A stretch of 64,000 nucleotides of DNA from Fontibacillus panacisegetis (lineage in GTDB: Bacteria > Bacillota > Bacilli > Paenibacillales > Paenibacillaceae), in the NCBI RefSeq assembly GCF_900102215.1, contig NZ_FNBG01000013.1:62001-126000 (forward strand), in the 5' to 3' direction. Within the stretch, counting starts at the first letter, position 1; every line of letters starts with the position of its first letter. The notes beneath the pieces are model-generated. The model was not told the DNA's origin, made no database searches, and worked only from the letters and a program-made list of their open reading frames with translations. A program made the position numbers and the translations under genes. Of the stretch, positions 60,194 to 64,000 are shown piece by piece.

Positions 60194-61252
60194 TCAAGAG
60201 AATCCTAGTTGCTGCTCCCATTTCGATATCTCCTCTCGAACGCGCGGAGCTACTTCTGTTCCCAGCAGCTCAATCGCTCTCATTACATCCTCATGAGGCA
60301 TCGTACCGAGCGGCACATGCAGCATAAAGCGGGTGATGCCCACTTCCTTGCGCAGGTGAATGATTTTCTGAGCCACCGTTTCGGGATCGCCTACGTACAG
60401 AGCGCCTTCAAAGCTTCGTGCAGCATCAAAGCTGGATCGATCGTAATGCCCCCATCCCCGTTCCCGACCCAGCACATTCATGCTGTACTGAGTCGAAGGG
60501 AAAAATTTATCAGCCGCAAGCTCAGTATCCTCTGCTATAAAACCATGCGAATGTGAAGCTACCGGCAGCTTGGATATGTCATGCCCTGCTTGAGTGGCCG
60601 CTCTATGATAGAGCTTCACAAGCGGTGCAAATTGCGTAGGTCTTCCCCCGATAATCGCCAGCACCAACGGCAGGCCGAGCATACCTGCACGAACGACGGA
60701 TTCTGGATTACCCCCACTGCCAATCCATACTGGCAACGGATTCTGAACTGGTCGAGGATACACGCCCAGATTATCAATCGCAGGACGATGTCCACCCTTC
60801 CAGCTTACTTTTTCTGACTCCCGTATTTTCAACAATAGCTCTAATTTCTCATCAAACAGCTCATCATAATCATCTAAATCATATCCGAACAGCGGGAACG
60901 ATTCGATAAAAGAGCCCCTGCCCGCCATAATCTCCGCACGTCCGTTCGAGATCCCGTCAAGGGTAGCAAAATCCTGAAACACACGCACCGGATCATCAGA
61001 AGAAAGCACGGTCACTGCACTAGTCAGCCTTATTCTTGTTGTCTTGGATGCAGCTGCTGCTAATACCATTGCAGGAGATGAAGCCGCATAATCTTTACGA
61101 TGGTGCTCACCGACGCCAAAAACATCCAAGCCAACCCGATCGGCCAATACGATTTCTTCAACAACCTCGCGCAATCGCTGTGCGTGACTGATGACCTGAC
61201 CCGTTTGAACATCTGGCGTTGTTTCTACAAAAGTACTTATACCTATCTCCAT
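60194..61252 (-). CDS. LLM-class flavin-dependent oxidoreductase
   Basis: 352 residues, luciferase-like TIM barrel: [64 protein letters not shown] and [17 protein letters not shown]. It uses FMNH2 or F420-type cofactor; in Firmicutes FMN is expected. ATG 61252 follows TGGAG; the longer start at 61267 has none. Monocistronic; substrate unknown. Confidence 0.87.
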   Translation of the reverse strand: MEIGISTFVETTPDVQTGQVISHAQRLREVVEEIVLADRVGLDVFGVGEHHRKDYAASSPAMVLAAAASKTTRIRLTSAVTVLSSDDPVRVFQDFATLDGISNGRAEIMAGRGSFIESFPLFGYDLDDYDELFDEKLELLLKIRESEKVSWKGGHRPAIDNLGVYPRPVQNPLPVWIGSGGNPESVVRAGMLGLPLVLAIIGGRPTQFAPLVKLYHRAATQAGHDISKLPVASHSHGFIAEDTELAADKFFPSTQYSMNVLGRERGWGHYDRSSFDAARSFEGALYVGDPETVAQKIIHLRKEVGITRFMLHVPLGTMPHEDVMRAIELLGTEVAPRVREEISKWEQQLGFS

Positions 61253-61292
61253 TTTATATCGCTCCATTTTTGGGATATTATAGTATTTCTTA

Positions 61293-62816
61293 TTATGCCT
61301 GCTTGCTTATTTCCTTAATTTGATACATATCTTTATCGGCTTTATTCATTAACGTATCTACATCTCTTCCGTCCTCCGGGAAAAAGCTGATACCTATACT
61401 CATACTGGCTGAGAGCTTTGATCCCATGTAATCCAATTCTTCCTTGATCAGGCTGTATCTGAGCCCTGAGATTAATTCATCTATAGAAGCCATCGATTGA
61501 TCATCACGTATGAACATCACAAATTCGTCTCCGCCCAGCCTTGCAGCCATACCGATGGGCTCTGCTGTCCTTTTGATCAACATAGCTACATGCTTCAGCA
61601 CCTCGTCTCCGGCCTGATGACCATATTGATCATTCGTATACTTGAAGTTATCAAGATCAATAAGCAGTATCGCCAGATGTTGTTCCTTCTCAACCACATC
61701 CTGAATGGTTTCCTCCAATTTCTCATAGAAGAAACGTCGATTCGGAAGCTCTGTCAAAGGGTCATGGTATGCCAAAAACTTAATCTCCTCCTGATGTACT
61801 TTCTCCATTGTGATATCCCGAACAATAAGAATAATATGTGCTACATTATCGACCGTAACATAATCACCATCAATTAGCGTCTCTATAACTTTACTCCCGG
61901 TGCATATCTTCGTCTCATAATCTTTGATTTCCCGACTGCTCCGAATTCTATGCTCCAGCTCAGAATCAACTAATGTATACAAGGAAGTCTGCATCAAATT
62001 GCTGCTATGAAAAAGCTGAATTGCACTTGGATTAGCTTCTTTGATTCTTCCCGATAGTTCAATCATAAGAATAGCTGCTGGACTCATATTAAACAATTTT
62101 TCATACCGCTTACTCTCAAAGCTAAGAAAATCGTATCTCACCATAGCAAGTCTAAGCACCGAACTGAAAACTAACCCGCCATATATATAAGAATACGGTG
62201 GGAACCAGTCTCCCCATTGAAAATAACCAAATACAGCTATCCAGGCAAGCGTCAAAACAACACCAAACATCAGCAAGTTATAAATTTGCTTATGCTCCCG
62301 GACTATTGCATTTTTTTTGCCTAAATACAGAATGATGATATATGAAAAGCTAACCATAATGGAAACTGTAAGTGCAATGTAATAAGGGGTATTAAATATA
62401 GGATATTTCCACAGTCCCTCTTGGACAAATTTGCTAGAAGAGATTACCTCATGTTGACTTAACAGATTAATCACGATTACAAGGAACGGCAGATAAAAAA
62501 TCCAGGGATAAAGGTAACGAGGCATTTTTTTATCCATTCCGGAAAATTTTGCTATGAAGTGCAGCCCTAGCCCCGGAATTAAAATCCCCGTATTAGAGAA
62601 CCACACAGCATTAAGTACAGGGCTATAGGATAACGGAAGCTGATGTCTTACGTATTCCTCTATAAATAGAGATATATAACAGCATGTAAACAGAAAAACA
62701 ATCCTGTGCTCCGTCTTCCTCGAATTTCGTATAATCACATCTGCCGCCATAAAAATAAAAACGAGGACAGGAAGCAGATAAATAATACCGTATGTATAGA
62801 CTTCTACTTCATTCAT
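61293..62816 (-). CDS. Diguanylate cyclase with 7TM sensor and PAS domain
   Basis: 507 residues: seven or so N-terminal TM helices (1-225, histidine-kinase-7TM type), a PAS domain (about 235-340, [21 protein letters not shown] in part) and a GGDEF domain ([37 protein letters not shown]) with active GGDEF. The inhibitory RxxD site is absent. It is the third cyclase of the window and unlinked to the others. AGGTGATG precedes ATG 62816. Confidence 0.88.
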   Translation of the reverse strand: MNEVEVYTYGIIYLLPVLVFIFMAADVIIRNSRKTEHRIVFLFTCCYISLFIEEYVRHQLPLSYSPVLNAVWFSNTGILIPGLGLHFIAKFSGMDKKMPRYLYPWIFYLPFLVIVINLLSQHEVISSSKFVQEGLWKYPIFNTPYYIALTVSIMVSFSYIIILYLGKKNAIVREHKQIYNLLMFGVVLTLAWIAVFGYFQWGDWFPPYSYIYGGLVFSSVLRLAMVRYDFLSFESKRYEKLFNMSPAAILMIELSGRIKEANPSAIQLFHSSNLMQTSLYTLVDSELEHRIRSSREIKDYETKICTGSKVIETLIDGDYVTVDNVAHIILIVRDITMEKVHQEEIKFLAYHDPLTELPNRRFFYEKLEETIQDVVEKEQHLAILLIDLDNFKYTNDQYGHQAGDEVLKHVAMLIKRTAEPIGMAARLGGDEFVMFIRDDQSMASIDELISGLRYSLIKEELDYMGSKLSASMSIGISFFPEDGRDVDTLMNKADKDMYQIKEISKQA

Positions 62817-63309
62817 CGTGGATCACATCACCTTTGATTGGTCATTACTAAATAAAATCATACTTTTTGTCGAGTCCCTACTTCGATATTAGCGTGGTTG
62901 ATCGTGTTAAGTCTACCTTCTTTGGGTAAAATTACATTTGGTTTGCAATAAATTTGCACCCCACGATTATTATTGCGCTCGATAATGATCTGGGCTTGTC
63001 AAGCCAAGTCCTCATACGGAGTATACTTTTATTGCTTATTGCCGAATAGTGACTGCTGTCATCAGTTTGTCATGTGACAAAATACAGCTGAACTAAAACG
63101 CAAAGGGGCTGTCCCAAAAAGTAGGCTTAGTGTCAAAACTAGAAATAGCGGTGCAAGGAAGACGACCCTTGCACCGCTTGATTCCGTCACATTCCATGAC
63201 CGTATCTCATGTGTAATAGTGTCATGATGCGGAATTTCTGAAATTGCTGCAAATGTGCAGGCTTTCTCTAAGGATTCTCTTCAAACTAGTCTATTCTGAA
63301 CCATATTCC

Positions 63310-63400
63310 CACTAGCGTTGCATCAAACCAGGAGGGTGAGCATCAAAAGTGACGTAGAAATGGTGGGTAGAGCAGCAAACAGCATCCTTTCATGGCTACT
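63310..63400 (+). repeat. Truncated copy of the 12-kb MITE-like element
   Basis: CACTAGCGTTGCATCAAA (63310-63327) is identical to the left end at 12037. It is followed by GTGACGTAGAAATGGT and AGCATCC in the same order and spacing as in the first copy. The internal hairpin and right terminal repeat are missing, so this copy is decayed. Confidence 0.65.
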
Positions 63401-63459
63401 TTTAAAAAACTGCATTTTTGCTTTTCCTGATATCTTGCCTTTCCACTGCTAAACAAGAA

Positions 63460-63498
63460 GCGTCCCTCAAATTTATCTAAGATAACTTTGAGGGACGC
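63460..63498 (-). terminator. Terminator of dhaL
   Basis: GCGTCCCTCAAA (63460-63471) pairs with TTTGAGGGACGC (63487-63498). On the minus strand TTCTTGTTT follows. Confidence 0.85.
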
Positions 63499-63534
63499 CT
63501 CTTTACATATCAGTCTGCGGTTCGTGATGCTGTG

Positions 63535-64000
63535 TTATTTTATCGCTTTTGACAGCTCAGTAAAGATAACGCCTATTGCATACGCACCTGCATCAGGGTA
63601 GCCAATACTTCTCTCGCCAACAGTACCCGCACGTCCCATCCGGGCAACAATCTTCTCCGTCTCTTTGGCTCCCTGAACCGCCGCTTCTGCTGCCTTCGTA
63701 GATGCAGTCTTCAGATCTTCTCCCTGACGCGAGCTGTCAGCCCAGGATTCAGCGTAAGGAGCAAGTGCGTCAATCAAAGTCTTGTCTCCTACGACAGCGC
63801 CCCGTCCAAAAGCACGTTCTCCTGTATCCTGAATACCTTTAACAACAGCCGCCATCATTTCGGCCATCTCGTTAATCGACAGCACTTTCTTATCACGTGC
63901 ATACTTGCTGGCTGCCCGGAAGCCAGAACCCCAAATTGGACCGGATGCTCCCCCGCAATATTCCATAATAATGAGGGAGCAAGCATCCAGGAAGCTTCCA
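63535..64000 (-). CDS. dhaL: Dihydroxyacetone kinase subunit DhaL, C-terminal part
   Basis: The visible 154 codons run off the window end. They match the ADP-binding all-helical DhaL domain: GGASGPIWGSGF, AMMAAVVKGIQ-type helix (MAAVVKGIQDTG), AVVGDKTLIDAL, and the lid segment MGRAGTVGERSIGYPDAGAY. In PTS-type systems DhaL works with DhaK and DhaM to phosphorylate dihydroxyacetone; dhaK should lie just beyond 64000. A single-chain ATP-dependent Dak is a possible alternative. Confidence 0.88.
   Translation of the reverse strand, partial: GSFLDACSLIIMEYCGGASGPIWGSGFRAASKYARDKKVLSINEMAEMMAAVVKGIQDTGERAFGRGAVVGDKTLIDALAPYAESWADSSRQGEDLKTASTKAAEAAVQGAKETEKIVARMGRAGTVGERSIGYPDAGAYAIGVIFTELSKAIK

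Larger units (their letters stand above)
62817..63534. other. Gene-free, repeat-rich spacer
   Basis: No ORF here is supported. It holds an insertion-sequence-like end (63105-63123, GGGGCTGTCCCAAAAAGTA), a strong 12-bp hairpin AGCGGTGCAAGG/CCTTGCACCGCT (63147-63158/63167-63178) without a U-tract, a palindrome CTGCAAATGTGCAG (63247-63260), a truncated copy of the 12-kb element and the dhaL terminator. It looks like a graveyard of mobile-element pieces. Confidence 0.6.

Noticed and set aside
63147-63178. Calling the 12-bp hairpin a terminator
   Set aside because: No U-tract on either strand and no gene ends next to it.
1-64000. CRISPR array, tRNA/rRNA genes, prophage or integron
   Set aside because: No regularly spaced repeats, CCA-ending cloverleaf, rRNA-like segment, phage structural gene or integrase was noticed on either strand.

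Overview
The window looks like a chromosomal segment of a Paenibacillus-like, low-to-moderate G+C, spore-former-type Firmicute. The evidence is the strong AGGAGG-type ribosome sites, TTG and GTG starts, Bacillus-type regulatory logic (GlnR/TnrA, MhqR, PhoP and Fur boxes), YunD/YumC/RlmN/Sfp-type proteins and many intrinsic terminators. Genus and G+C were judged by eye. No rRNA, tRNA, CRISPR array or prophage was seen.

Layout. 1-3.4 kb: nitrite reductase large subunit (cut by the window start) with a leader RNA that looks like a complete ANTAR antitermination switch, diverging from an ANTAR regulator and a TrpD2-like protein. 3.4-7.8 kb: a quinone/electrophile resistance block (esterase, nitroreductase, DoxX protein and MhqR-like repressor with two matching operators), an aldo/keto reductase remnant and two SDR genes. 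7.8-14.5 kb: HAD hydrolase, esterase remnant, exported FAD oxidoreductase, GH1 beta-glucosidase, a 249-bp MITE-like element, MBL hydrolase and MFS exporter. 14.5-19.7 kb: response regulator, histidine kinase and FtsX-type ABC transporter. 19.7-28 kb: small coiled-coil protein, DUF2339 giant, 5'-nucleotidase-type phosphatase and a phnDCEE transporter with a PhoP-box-like repeat. 28-38.5 kb: RlmN, AraC regulator, aldo/keto reductase, AAC(3) acetyltransferase, Bax-inhibitor protein and two diguanylate cyclases.

38.6-51 kb is the most interesting part. A phosphopantetheinyl transferase and a MarR/nitroreductase/monooxygenase operon face a three-gene nonribosomal peptide operon. It encodes an A-T loading protein (predicted Tyr), a GT4 glycosyltransferase carrying an NRPS-like C-terminal linker, and a 1837-residue C-A-T-TE protein fused to a 12-TM-type MFS exporter, whose thioesterase has Cys as predicted nucleophile. 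An orphan response regulator with a degenerate receiver follows. The set suggests a two-residue, probably glycosylated peptide made and exported by one coupled machine. I do not recognise a characterised product.

51-64 kb: threonine synthase, a membrane-anchored GH31 enzyme, a Fur-controlled block (ferredoxin-NADP reductase and a siderophore ABC transporter), two gene remnants, a luciferase-like monooxygenase, a third diguanylate cyclase, a repeat-rich spacer with a truncated copy of the 12-kb element, and DhaL (cut by the window end).
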